Shown one piece after another: positions 37,430 through 44,462 of a stretch of 64,000 nt of DNA. A program made the translations under genes and the position numbers. Source of the stretch: Spirochaetia bacterium (GTDB lineage: Bacteria; Spirochaetota; Spirochaetia; Treponematales; Treponemataceae); contig CAAGBC010000053.1 of NCBI GenBank assembly GCA_900767955.1, positions 1 through 64,000 on the forward strand, given 5' to 3'. The notes under the pieces were generated by a model. That model searched no databases, was not told where the DNA came from, and saw nothing but the letters and a program-made list of their open reading frames with translations. The stretch's first letter is position 1; the number at the start of each line of letters is the position of its first letter.

Positions 37430-38599
37430 ATGCTTTTAGGATTTGGCGGTATAAACTGCTGGTGTTTTAAGGATTGGATGCAAATAGACTTGTCTCTTGG
37501 CGAAGGAGTACCTGCAGATGTCGCAATGGGACTTCCTGCTTGTACTGCAATGTGTTTTAAGGGAGCTAACGCTTCTGGTAAAACAAATGCTCTTAAGGTT
37601 TATTCATTTATTAGAGATTTTGTTTATCATAGTTTTACAGATAGACCAGACAAACCTATTATGTTTGATTCATTTTTTCATAATGACGAGCCAGCTGAAT
37701 TTTATGTTGAATTCCTTGCAAATGAGATTTATTACCGCTACGAATTAATTACTTCAAAGAAAGCCGTTATTACAGAAAGACTCTTTAGAAAAAAGAATGA
37801 AGAAGGATCTCGAGAAACCGAAATCTTTGTCCGAGAGGGAAACTCAATTTCGAAAAACACTTTATATAAAGGACATAAGGATATTCTTTTTAGAGATAAT
37901 GCTTCTTTTATTAGTACATTAAAGCAGTACAATTTGCCTGAAGTTTCTGAGATTTATGAATTCTTTTTTCGGACTGCTATAAACGTTGGATATTATGGAC
38001 TTTTTGATCGTGGGGAAAACAATCCAGAGGGGCTAACTCAATATTATTACACACATCCGGAAGAATTAAAATTTACAATCGAAAAAATAAAATTCTTTGA
38101 TACAGGTATTAAAGATATTGAAATAAAAACACAGACAAATGAACAGGGACAAACTATTGTGTATCCTGTTTTCTATCATGCTCTAGCTGATAATAAATCA
38201 TTTGGTATGGCTTATATTGAAGAATCTCGTGGAACACAAGCCTTGTTTTGCAAATTGTATAATTATTTTGAAGTATTGAATACAGGGGGTGTTCTTGTTC
38301 TTGATGAGTTTGACATCAACCTTCATCCTGATATTCTTCCACATCTTTTGGATCTGTTTATCAAAGCAGAAAACAACCCTAAACATGCACAAATTCTTTT
38401 TACAACTCATAATGTAGATATCATGGATATTCTTGGTCGTTATCGTACTTATCTGTTTGAAAAAGAAGATGGTGAAAGCTTCTGCTATCGTCTTGATGAA
38501 CCAAAATCACCAAGCTTGCGTAATGACCGACCGCTTTCCGTTCCTTACAGAAAACACTTGATTGGAGGCTTCCCAAAAATTGGCACCAAAGAAGACTAA
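37430..38599 (+). CDS. AAA15-type ABC-like ATPase, defence associated
   Basis: From ATG 37430 (site GAGGTG; an in-frame GTG lies 6 bases upstream) the 389-residue product begins LLGFGGINCWCFKDW, has P-loop FKGANASGKTNALK (about 43-56), and Walker B LVLDEFDINLHPDILPHLL near 287-305, followed by the switch THNVDIMD. This is the ABC-like architecture of RloA/AbiLii-type ATPases found beside type I restriction genes. The small gene that follows overlaps its end by 20 bases and is probably its partner. Confidence 0.75.
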   Translation: MLLGFGGINCWCFKDWMQIDLSLGEGVPADVAMGLPACTAMCFKGANASGKTNALKVYSFIRDFVYHSFTDRPDKPIMFDSFFHNDEPAEFYVEFLANEIYYRYELITSKKAVITERLFRKKNEEGSRETEIFVREGNSISKNTLYKGHKDILFRDNASFISTLKQYNLPEVSEIYEFFFRTAINVGYYGLFDRGENNPEGLTQYYYTHPEELKFTIEKIKFFDTGIKDIEIKTQTNEQGQTIVYPVFYHALADNKSFGMAYIEESRGTQALFCKLYNYFEVLNTGGVLVLDEFDINLHPDILPHLLDLFIKAENNPKHAQILFTTHNVDIMDILGRYRTYLFEKEDGESFCYRLDEPKSPSLRNDRPLSVPYRKHLIGGFPKIGTKED

Positions 38600-39065
38600 T
38601 CCAAGAAAAGAACGTTTTCTCTCTAATCTTCCTGCTCAAGATTTTGTTTCAGAAATTTCTGATGTAAAGGGGAAGTTGTCTTTTAGTTTTAAATACTTTG
38701 ATGCCAGTCAGGAAGCAGGCCAGGATTTTAAAGACTGGAACGATAAACAAAAACAGGAATTACTCGAAAAGCTACGTGACTATTCCAGAGAAAGCAAAGT
38801 TTTCTGGCTTAATCAGCGTGTTGGTAGCGGTGGCTTAAAAGTTTTGGAAATCTATGGAGATTTTCCTAAGAACTCAGATTTTGAATATCCAAAGCATGTT
38901 CCAGAAAAAGTTAGATGGGCTCGATTCAGAATGGAAAGCGCAATGCGTCTGGTAGGCTTTTTTGTTTCGGAAGATGCTGCAGAAGAGCTTAAACTTTCAT
39001 CAGATATTTTCTATATCGTATTTTTAGACAAAGATCACCGTTTTTATAAAATGGAGAAGCAATAA
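38580..39065 (+). CDS. Hypothetical partner of the AAA ATPase
   Basis: The likely start is TTG 38580, 12 bases after a GGAGG site that lies inside the ATPase gene; the frame is open to 38562. The product of about 161 residues is basic at the start (LAPKKTNPRKERF) and has FWLNQRVGSGGLKVLEIYGD, VPEKVRWARFRMESAMRLVG and a C-terminal FYIVFLDKDHRFYKME. No family is named with confidence. Its overlap with the ATPase suggests a two-gene unit in which this would be the second component. Confidence 0.6.
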   Translation: MAPKKTNPRKERFLSNLPAQDFVSEISDVKGKLSFSFKYFDASQEAGQDFKDWNDKQKQELLEKLRDYSRESKVFWLNQRVGSGGLKVLEIYGDFPKNSDFEYPKHVPEKVRWARFRMESAMRLVGFFVSEDAAEELKLSSDIFYIVFLDKDHRFYKMEKQ

Positions 39066-40676
39066 ATGACAACTACAGAACTTACTACAAACACAAAAAA
39101 AATGATTGATGATATCAAAACTGTTTGTGCAAACTACGGTTTAGGTAATGCTGCAAGCGAATCAAAAATCATCACACAGATTTTTTTGTATAAATTCTTA
39201 AATGATAAATTTCTCTACGAAGCTAAAAAGAAAAATCCAGATTTCCTAAACCTTAGTGATGATGAATATCAGATTATGCTTTACGGTCTTGATGCTAATG
39301 TTGCAAAGTTCAATAAGAATCAGCTTATTGCTAATTTATATACTCATAAAGATGAAAAAGATTTTCACTCACTTTTTGATACTACTATTACTTCTATTGC
39401 AGAAAGTAATGCGTCTATATTCAGCGTAAGCGCAGGCTCACAGGACAAAATCAAACTCTTTGAAAACCTTAGTCAGTATGTAATTGAATCAGAAAAGAAA
39501 GATTCATTCTGCCGTGCAATGATGGACAAAATTGTAGACTTTAGTTTTGAAGAAGTTTTTGAACAGAAATACGATTTCTTTGCTCAGATTTTTGAATACC
39601 TTATCAAAGACTACAATAAAGACTTTGGTAAGTATGCAGAGTATTATACACCAAATGTAATTGCAAGAATTATTGCCCGCATCCTTGTAAAAGGAAAAGT
39701 AAGCAACGTAAAGATTTATGATCCGGCTGCAGGTTCCGGCACTTTGCTTCTTGCTCTTGCGCACCAGATTGGAGAAAACAATTGTTCAATATACAGTCAG
39801 GATATTTCTCAGAAATCAAATGAGTTTTTACGATTAAATCTTATTTTGAATAATCTTGTTCACTCACTTCAGAACATTGTTCATGATGATACTCTTGTAA
39901 CCCCACGTCATCTGAATAAAGAAAAGAATGATATTGAACACTTTGATTACATCGTAAGTAATCCGCCTTTTAAAACCGACTTTAGCGAAACGCGAGACAC
40001 TCTCGCTAGCGAAAACTATTCAAAACGTTTCTGGGCAGGTGTTCCAAATATTCCTGCAACAAAGAAAGACAGTATGGCCATCTATCTGATGTTCATGCAG
40101 CATATCATTAAATCTTTGAATGAAAAAGGAAAGGCTGCCATTGTAGTTCCAACAGGATTCCTTACTGCTCAGTCAAAAATCGAAAAGACAATCCGCGAAG
40201 AGCTTTGTGTAAAAAATCACTGGCTTCGTGGTGTTGTAAGCATGCCATCAAATATCTTTGCAACAACAGGAACAAACGTTTCTATTATCTTCATAGACAA
40301 AGAAAACACTTCAGACAAAGCTATGCTGATAGATGCCTCTAAACTTGGTGAAAAAGTAAAGGAAGACGGCAAAAATCAAAAGACAGTTCTAAAGCCTGAA
40401 GAAATAGAAAAGATTGTAAACACCTTTAACAATTCAGAAGTTGTAGACGACTTTAGCATTCTGGTTTCTTATGAGGACCTTGCAAAAAAGAATTGCAGCT
40501 TTAGTGCCGGACAATACCTCGAAGTAAAGATCGAATATGTTGAGCTTACTCCAGAACAGTTCAAAGAAAAGATGGATGGCTTTAAGTCAAATCTTAATTC
40601 TTTCTTTGAAGAAGGGCATAAACTGGAAGACGAGATTAAGAGTCAGCTAAATAAATTGAATATGAATATTCCATAA
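39066..40676 (+). CDS. hsdM: Type I restriction enzyme, methyltransferase subunit
   Basis: The 536-residue product has the N-terminal helical HsdM domain, S-adenosylmethionine motif IYDPAAGSGTLLLAL (about 217-231) and catalytic motif IV NPPF (299-302) for N6-adenine methylation. ATG follows the preceding stop directly (TAAATG). hsdM is placed last, five genes after hsdS, instead of next to it, so other genes have been inserted within the restriction operon. Confidence 0.93.
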   Translation: MTTTELTTNTKKMIDDIKTVCANYGLGNAASESKIITQIFLYKFLNDKFLYEAKKKNPDFLNLSDDEYQIMLYGLDANVAKFNKNQLIANLYTHKDEKDFHSLFDTTITSIAESNASIFSVSAGSQDKIKLFENLSQYVIESEKKDSFCRAMMDKIVDFSFEEVFEQKYDFFAQIFEYLIKDYNKDFGKYAEYYTPNVIARIIARILVKGKVSNVKIYDPAAGSGTLLLALAHQIGENNCSIYSQDISQKSNEFLRLNLILNNLVHSLQNIVHDDTLVTPRHLNKEKNDIEHFDYIVSNPPFKTDFSETRDTLASENYSKRFWAGVPNIPATKKDSMAIYLMFMQHIIKSLNEKGKAAIVVPTGFLTAQSKIEKTIREELCVKNHWLRGVVSMPSNIFATTGTNVSIIFIDKENTSDKAMLIDASKLGEKVKEDGKNQKTVLKPEEIEKIVNTFNNSEVVDDFSILVSYEDLAKKNCSFSAGQYLEVKIEYVELTPEQFKEKMDGFKSNLNSFFEEGHKLEDEIKSQLNKLNMNIP

Positions 40677-40710
40677 GCACATTATAAAAGGAATCTACAG
40701 AAATAAATAG

Positions 40711-40727
40711 TAAACTGTTAGTTTAAA
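40711..40727. repeat. 17-bp repeat, right copy
   Basis: TAAACTGTTAGTTTAAA is the exact reverse complement of 26956-26972, 13.7 kb away. Confidence 0.6.
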
Positions 40728-40738
40728 ATTAGAAGCCT

Positions 40739-40762
40739 ACTGTCGGGTTTAAGCCCGATAGT
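40739..40762 (+). terminator. Hairpin after hsdM
   Basis: ACTGTCGGG TTTAAG CCCGATAGT forms a 9-bp stem 60 bp after the hsdM stop. The T run is poor (CTCAGTATTTT), so termination is likely but not certain. The rest of 40677-41040 shows no gene. Confidence 0.5.
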
Positions 40763-41040
40763 CTCAGTATTTTAAGCAAAAAAAAGTAGTTTTCTGAAAT
40801 TTACTGAAATTTTTGAGTTGAAAAATATGTAAAACGGTACTAAATTGTGCATATCGTGACATGCTGAAACATGTGAAAAGGTTTTGAGAGCTTTTCCAAG
40901 CCCCTCGAACCATTTCGGAAGAAAATTAAAGAACATCTTTAATGCAAAAGAATTTTTATTGTGATATATTAAAATCATAAAGCGTTGGAACGATGCAAAG
41001 TTGGCTTTAAGCTGGCTTATTTTTACAAGGAGGTTCAGAG

Positions 41041-41211
41041 ATGAACGCTATAAACAAAAATATCTATTCAAATTATCTTGAACATAGTGAACATTACTCA
41101 TGGCATGAATGTCATTGTTCTGAACATTCTTGGTGTAAGAATGAAAGTAACAGTGAATGCAATTTGATGAATTGCAGTAAGACAATTTTTGTAAGTGGAG
41201 TTTCTGCGTAA
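41041..41211 (+). CDS. Small Cys/His-rich protein (56 residues)
   Basis: ATG 41041 has a strong AAGGAGG site 8 bases upstream. The product contains HSEHYSWHECHCSEHSWC, with repeated SEH(Y)SW units and six Cys overall, plus a hydrophobic C-terminus. It could bind metal, but no family is recognised. It precedes an HTH gene by 47 bp. Confidence 0.45.
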   Translation: MNAINKNIYSNYLEHSEHYSWHECHCSEHSWCKNESNSECNLMNCSKTIFVSGVSA

Positions 41212-41258
41212 TCCTTCCTTAAGATTCGTTGGGGCTCCAAAGGAAAGGAGTTATCAAC

Positions 41259-41546
41259 GTGAAAATTACATATCAAAAACCTGTTTTAGATTTAGAGGCA
41301 ACAGGTATAAAAATCAAAACAATTATGAAACAAAGAGGTGTAACACCTCGACAACTTCAACTCATTATGGATTTTCCATACGTTCAAACAATTTACAATT
41401 GGTTTGCAGGAAAAAACATGCCTACACTGGATAACCTTGTAGTCCTTGCTCAACTTCTTGATGTTACTATGGATGATTTTATTGTTACTCGTACTGTAGA
41501 TGTGGAAATTGATGATATGGAGGGCGCGGAAAAAGCTAGTGCATAA
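41259..41546 (+). CDS. XRE-like helix-turn-helix protein
   Basis: GTG 41259 is chosen as start since AAAGGAG lies 9 bases upstream; the frame is open further up. The product of 95 residues has an HTH: IKTIMKQRGVTPRQLQLIMD, FPYVQTIYNWFAGKNMPTLD, NLVVLAQLLDVTMDDFI, as in Cro/C1-type repressors. The acidic C-terminus is short. It lies directly upstream of the tRNA cluster. Confidence 0.75.
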   Translation: MKITYQKPVLDLEATGIKIKTIMKQRGVTPRQLQLIMDFPYVQTIYNWFAGKNMPTLDNLVVLAQLLDVTMDDFIVTRTVDVEIDDMEGAEKASA

Positions 41547-41552
41547 TTTTCT

Positions 41553-41701
41553 ATACGCATAGCTCAGTTGGTTAGATAGGGAGCGGCTACGGAGTAGCAA
41601 AAATAGTCCTGTGGACTGTTTTTAGCGATTCTCGGTTGAGCATTGTGAAACCGCAATGTCTCCAAAACCGAAGGTCGAAGGTTCAAATCCTTCTGCGTAT
41701 G
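41553..41701 (+). tRNA. tRNA-Trp (CCA)-like gene with a ~75-base insertion
   Basis: The acceptor ATACGCA/TGCGTAT pairs perfectly. The 3' half is a normal tRNA: anticodon loop CTCCAAA, stem ACCGA, 5-base variable loop, T arm GAAGG TTCAAAT CCTTC. The matching 5' stem strand TCGGT is at 41632-41636. Between the D arm (GCTC...GAGC) and the anticodon there are extra hairpins: GCTAC GGA GTAGC (41586-41598), AAAAATAGTCC TGT GGACTGTTTTT (41599-41623) and CATTG/CAATG within the anticodon loop. Total length is 149 instead of about 74. It may be a pseudogene or need processing. Confidence 0.5.
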
Positions 41702-41703
41702 AT

Positions 41704-41777
41704 AGACTTGGTACTCAAGTGGTTAAGAGGGCAGTCTGCAAAACTGTTATCGTGGGTTCGATTCCCATCCAAGTCTC
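41704..41777 (+). tRNA. tRNA-Cys (GCA)
   Basis: Acceptor AGACTTG/CAAGTCT, anticodon arm CAGT CTGCAAA ACTG, T arm GTGGG TTCGATT CCCAT. CCA is not encoded. Confidence 0.85.
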
Positions 41778-41783
41778 TTACAT

Positions 41784-41858
41784 GTGGACGTTGGCGGAGT
41801 GGTTAACGCACTTGATTGTGGATCAAGATTTCACCAGTTCGAATCTGGTACGCCCACC
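41784..41858 (+). tRNA. tRNA-His (GTG)
   Basis: Anticodon arm CTTGA TTGTGGA TCAAG. The acceptor has 8 positions (GTGGACGT against ACGCCCAC, one mismatch), with the extra G at -1 and discriminator C expected of tRNA-His. Confidence 0.85.
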
Positions 41859-41864
41859 TATTTT

Positions 41865-41937
41865 GGTCGATTAGTGTAAAGGTAAGCACAGTAGATTTTC
41901 ATTCTACTAATGTTGAGTTCGAGTCTCACATCGACTT
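41865..41937 (+). tRNA. tRNA-Glu (TTC), first copy
   Basis: Acceptor GGTCGAT/ATCGACT with one G-U pair, anticodon arm GTAGA TTTTCAT TCTAC. The T arm is imperfect (TTGAG TTCGAGT CTCAC). Confidence 0.7.
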
Positions 41938-41940
41938 TTT

Positions 41941-42026
41941 GGAGTGATGGCAGAGTTCAGCTGAATGTGGTGGCATGTTAAGTTGTTATTGTAGCTACAT
42001 TATCGGGGTAAATTCCTTTCGCTCCG
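41941..42026 (+). tRNA. Degenerate type II tRNA-like gene, apparent anticodon GTT
   Basis: The acceptor GGAGTGA/TCGCTCC and the start GGAGTGATGGCAGAGTT resemble tRNA-Ser, and the 86-base length with an extra arm (TGTAGCTACA) is type II. The anticodon region GTGGC ATGTTAA GTTGT gives GTT (Asn) with a stem made mostly of G-U pairs, and the T arm lacks the TTC signature. Either a decayed tRNA or a tRNA mimic. Confidence 0.4.
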
Positions 42027-42030
42027 ACTT

Positions 42031-42102
42031 GGTCCGTTCGTCTAATGGTTAGGACAGTTGGTTTTCATCCAACAAATAGGAGTTCAATTCTCCTACGGAC
42101 CT
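42031..42102 (+). tRNA. tRNA-Glu (TTC), second copy
   Basis: Acceptor GGTCCGT/ACGGACC, anticodon arm GTTGG TTTTCAT CCAAC, T arm TAGGAG TTCAATT CTCCTA. Sequence differs clearly from the first Glu gene 166 bp upstream, so it is not a simple duplication. Confidence 0.85.
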
Positions 42103-42470
42103 TCCGTTGAAAGTTTGTTAATATTTTCTTTTTGAAACTTTATTAAGATATGAAATGAGCAAAAAAGAATTGATATAGTGGAATGTAGTTTTACTAAAAT
42201 GTTTTAGGGGGATTAGTTTTTAATATTGTAAATTTTTCACAAAGTTTTTTAGCAAATGTAGAAAGCGGAAAAAAGGCAGAAGTGGAAATGTTTACAAAAA
42301 TATTACTTATTTTAACTATTATTGAGATAATTCTTATTATGGATAAAGAATCGTTAGATTTGTAAGAACTGTAAAGACTATAACTCAATATTGCGTTTCT
42401 GTACTGTTGAGTAGTAAAGATAATAACATAAATAGTTGTATAATAACATATGTTATGTTATTAGTGAGGT

Positions 42471-42578
42471 GTGAACGAAATCATAAAGAGCTTACAAAAG
42501 TTTTATTCAGAAGATATTTCATATGAAAAGGTAGAATTACCTAAAAACTCACAAGTAATTGCAATATTAGAAAACTGA
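42471..42578 (+). CDS. Possible small ORF (35 residues)
   Basis: GTG 42471 follows GTGAGGT and encodes NEIIKSLQKFYSEDISYEKV ELPKNSQVIAILEN. The regular composition suggests coding or a gene remnant, but there is no family match. The remainder of 42103-42601 holds only AT-rich DNA, a palindrome AACATATGTT near 42437 and a possible 25-residue hydrophobic ORF at 42288. Confidence 0.25.
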   Translation: MNEIIKSLQKFYSEDISYEKVELPKNSQVIAILEN

Positions 42579-42601
42579 ATTATAAATATTTAAAGATGTA
42601 A

Positions 42602-42653
42602 ACGACATTTCTTGTCGTGCCTCCTGTATTACACTTAAAGTGAATCAGGAGGC
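42602..42653 (+). promoter_or_regulatory. Leader with hairpin and ribosome-site sequestering stem
   Basis: Hairpin ACGACA TTTCT TGTCGT (42602-42618) is followed by GCCTCCTG (42619-42626), which pairs perfectly with CAGGAGGC (42646-42653), the ribosome site of the MoxR gene. The stem would hide the site. A related leader lies at 45885. Confidence 0.55.
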
Positions 42654-42656
42654 TTT

Positions 42657-44462
42657 ATGAACGAATTATTTGATTTGCCATCTTTGGAAGTAAAAAATAA
42701 AGTTAGTGAACAAAAACTTCAGCCCAAATTAGCAGCTTTACTAAAAGACTTAAATCAAAATCTTTATAACAAAGAAAATTCCATAAAATTGATTTTACTT
42801 GCAGTTTTGGCTGGGGAATCTGCATTTTTGCTTGGAGAGCCAGGAACTGCAAAAAGTTTGATAGCCCATCGTATTTCTGAAGGTTTTGAAGATTTAGCCA
42901 CAACAAAGCCTGAAAATGCTGGATGTGTAAAATACTTTGAATATTTAATGAGTCAATTTTCTACGCCAGATGAGATTTTTGGACCAGTTTCTTTACAAGC
43001 TTTGAAAAATGATGAGTATAAACGAATTACAGATAATTATCTTCCTAAAGCACAATTTGCATTTTTAGATGAAATTTGGAAGGCAAGTCCAGCAATTCAA
43101 AATTCTTTGCTAACGATTTTGAATGAAAAAAAGTTTCAAAATGGATTTGAATCTCAAAAAGTTCCATTGCAAGGATTTGTGGCTGCTTCCAATGAACTGC
43201 CGGCAAAAAATGAAGGCTTGGAAGCAATTTTTGACCGATTTTTAGTTCGCATTATAGAAGAACCAATTTTATCAGATTCAATTTTTTTCAAAATGATAAC
43301 TTCAAAAAAAGATACAAATACGCAAATTGCAAATAAGATTGACGGAAGTAAACTAAAACTTTTACAAGAAAAAGCAGAAGAAGTTGAGTTTCCTGAAAAC
43401 TTATTTGAAATTATCAGAAATATTCGGCAAGAAATTAAAAATTATAATAAATCATTAAAAGAGGATAAGGAAGCTTTTTTAGTTTCTGACCGTCGTTGGA
43501 AAAAAATAGTTGGACTTTTGAAAATGTCTGCATTTTTGAATGATAGAAAAGAAATAAATCTTTCTGACTTTGAAATTGTTCCTTATTGTATTTGGAGTAC
43601 AGAAAAGCAATATGAGGACGGAAAGAAAATTGTAAAAAATGTTATAGAAAAAACTGTAAAATGTTATAGCGAAGGCTTGGAAAAACTTTTTAATGAAATG
43701 GAAACAAGTAGTTTTTCTTCTGAAAATATTCGGCAAAAAATAATTGATGAAGCAACTTTAGAAAAACAAAATTTTGATAAAAAAATTAAACTTGCAGAAG
43801 AAGCAGCAAAAGAAAACATTTTTAAGCAAAATCAATTTATAAAAATTATTCAAAAAGAAAAATCTTCTGTTGAAGAAAGATTTGAAAAAGCCATTGACAC
43901 CTTGAAAAATAGTAAAGTTATAAATAATCAACTAAAAATTGAAAATAACAATCAAGAAATTCGACCTATGCGTATTGAAAAAAATTCTGCAATTGTGGAA
44001 GGCATAGATATTGGAAATAAGATAATTTCTAAAGATTGTTATTTTGTTAATACAAGTTTGTATGAAGTTCTTTATAAATGTAATGAAATGAGTATAGGAG
44101 ATAATTTAGAGCCTGTATATTTAATGAATAGAAGACCTTTTTGTAGCAAAGATTTATATAAATTTATTTACGATTATAACGAAATACGCGTTAATTGGAA
44201 TGTTAATGGTTATAGAATTTCTAGCTTTGATGAGCGATTTAAAAATATAGAAAGTGAAGCAGATGAGGATGAATGTGTTTTATGTAACAATCAATGTGTG
44301 ATAGATAAAAGGAACTTGGGTGCTTTTTATTTTACGAAATCTACAGGATGTAATTTTGATGAGGGATTTGCATTTATGAAAGAAGATAATAAAGGATATG
44401 TAAAAAACATATTAGATCGCGTTTCCTGCAGAATAGTTAGAGGCAAAAAAAATGTATTCTGA
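42657..44462 (+). CDS. MoxR/RavA-type AAA+ ATPase
   Basis: The 601-residue protein has P-loop LLGEPGTAKSLIAHRI (58-73), the MoxR signature FSTPDEIFGPVSLQALKND, Walker B FAFLDEIWKA and FVAASNELP, so it is a RavA-like AAA+ ATPase up to about residue 340. The rest is a charged helical linker and a C-terminal domain of about 170 residues with four Cys (CVLCNNQCVIDKR...STGCN) that is not in RavA. The VWA gene overlaps its end by 11 bases. RavA-ViaA pairs act as chaperone-like remodellers; a conflict-system role is possible. Confidence 0.82.
   Translation: MNELFDLPSLEVKNKVSEQKLQPKLAALLKDLNQNLYNKENSIKLILLAVLAGESAFLLGEPGTAKSLIAHRISEGFEDLATTKPENAGCVKYFEYLMSQFSTPDEIFGPVSLQALKNDEYKRITDNYLPKAQFAFLDEIWKASPAIQNSLLTILNEKKFQNGFESQKVPLQGFVAASNELPAKNEGLEAIFDRFLVRIIEEPILSDSIFFKMITSKKDTNTQIANKIDGSKLKLLQEKAEEVEFPENLFEIIRNIRQEIKNYNKSLKEDKEAFLVSDRRWKKIVGLLKMSAFLNDRKEINLSDFEIVPYCIWSTEKQYEDGKKIVKNVIEKTVKCYSEGLEKLFNEMETSSFSSENIRQKIIDEATLEKQNFDKKIKLAEEAAKENIFKQNQFIKIIQKEKSSVEERFEKAIDTLKNSKVINNQLKIENNNQEIRPMRIEKNSAIVEGIDIGNKIISKDCYFVNTSLYEVLYKCNEMSIGDNLEPVYLMNRRPFCSKDLYKFIYDYNEIRVNWNVNGYRISSFDERFKNIESEADEDECVLCNNQCVIDKRNLGAFYFTKSTGCNFDEGFAFMKEDNKGYVKNILDRVSCRIVRGKKNVF

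Noticed and set aside
41586..41660. Group I or group II intron in tRNA-Trp
   Set aside because: The insert is only about 75 bases and lacks the conserved core elements of either intron class.
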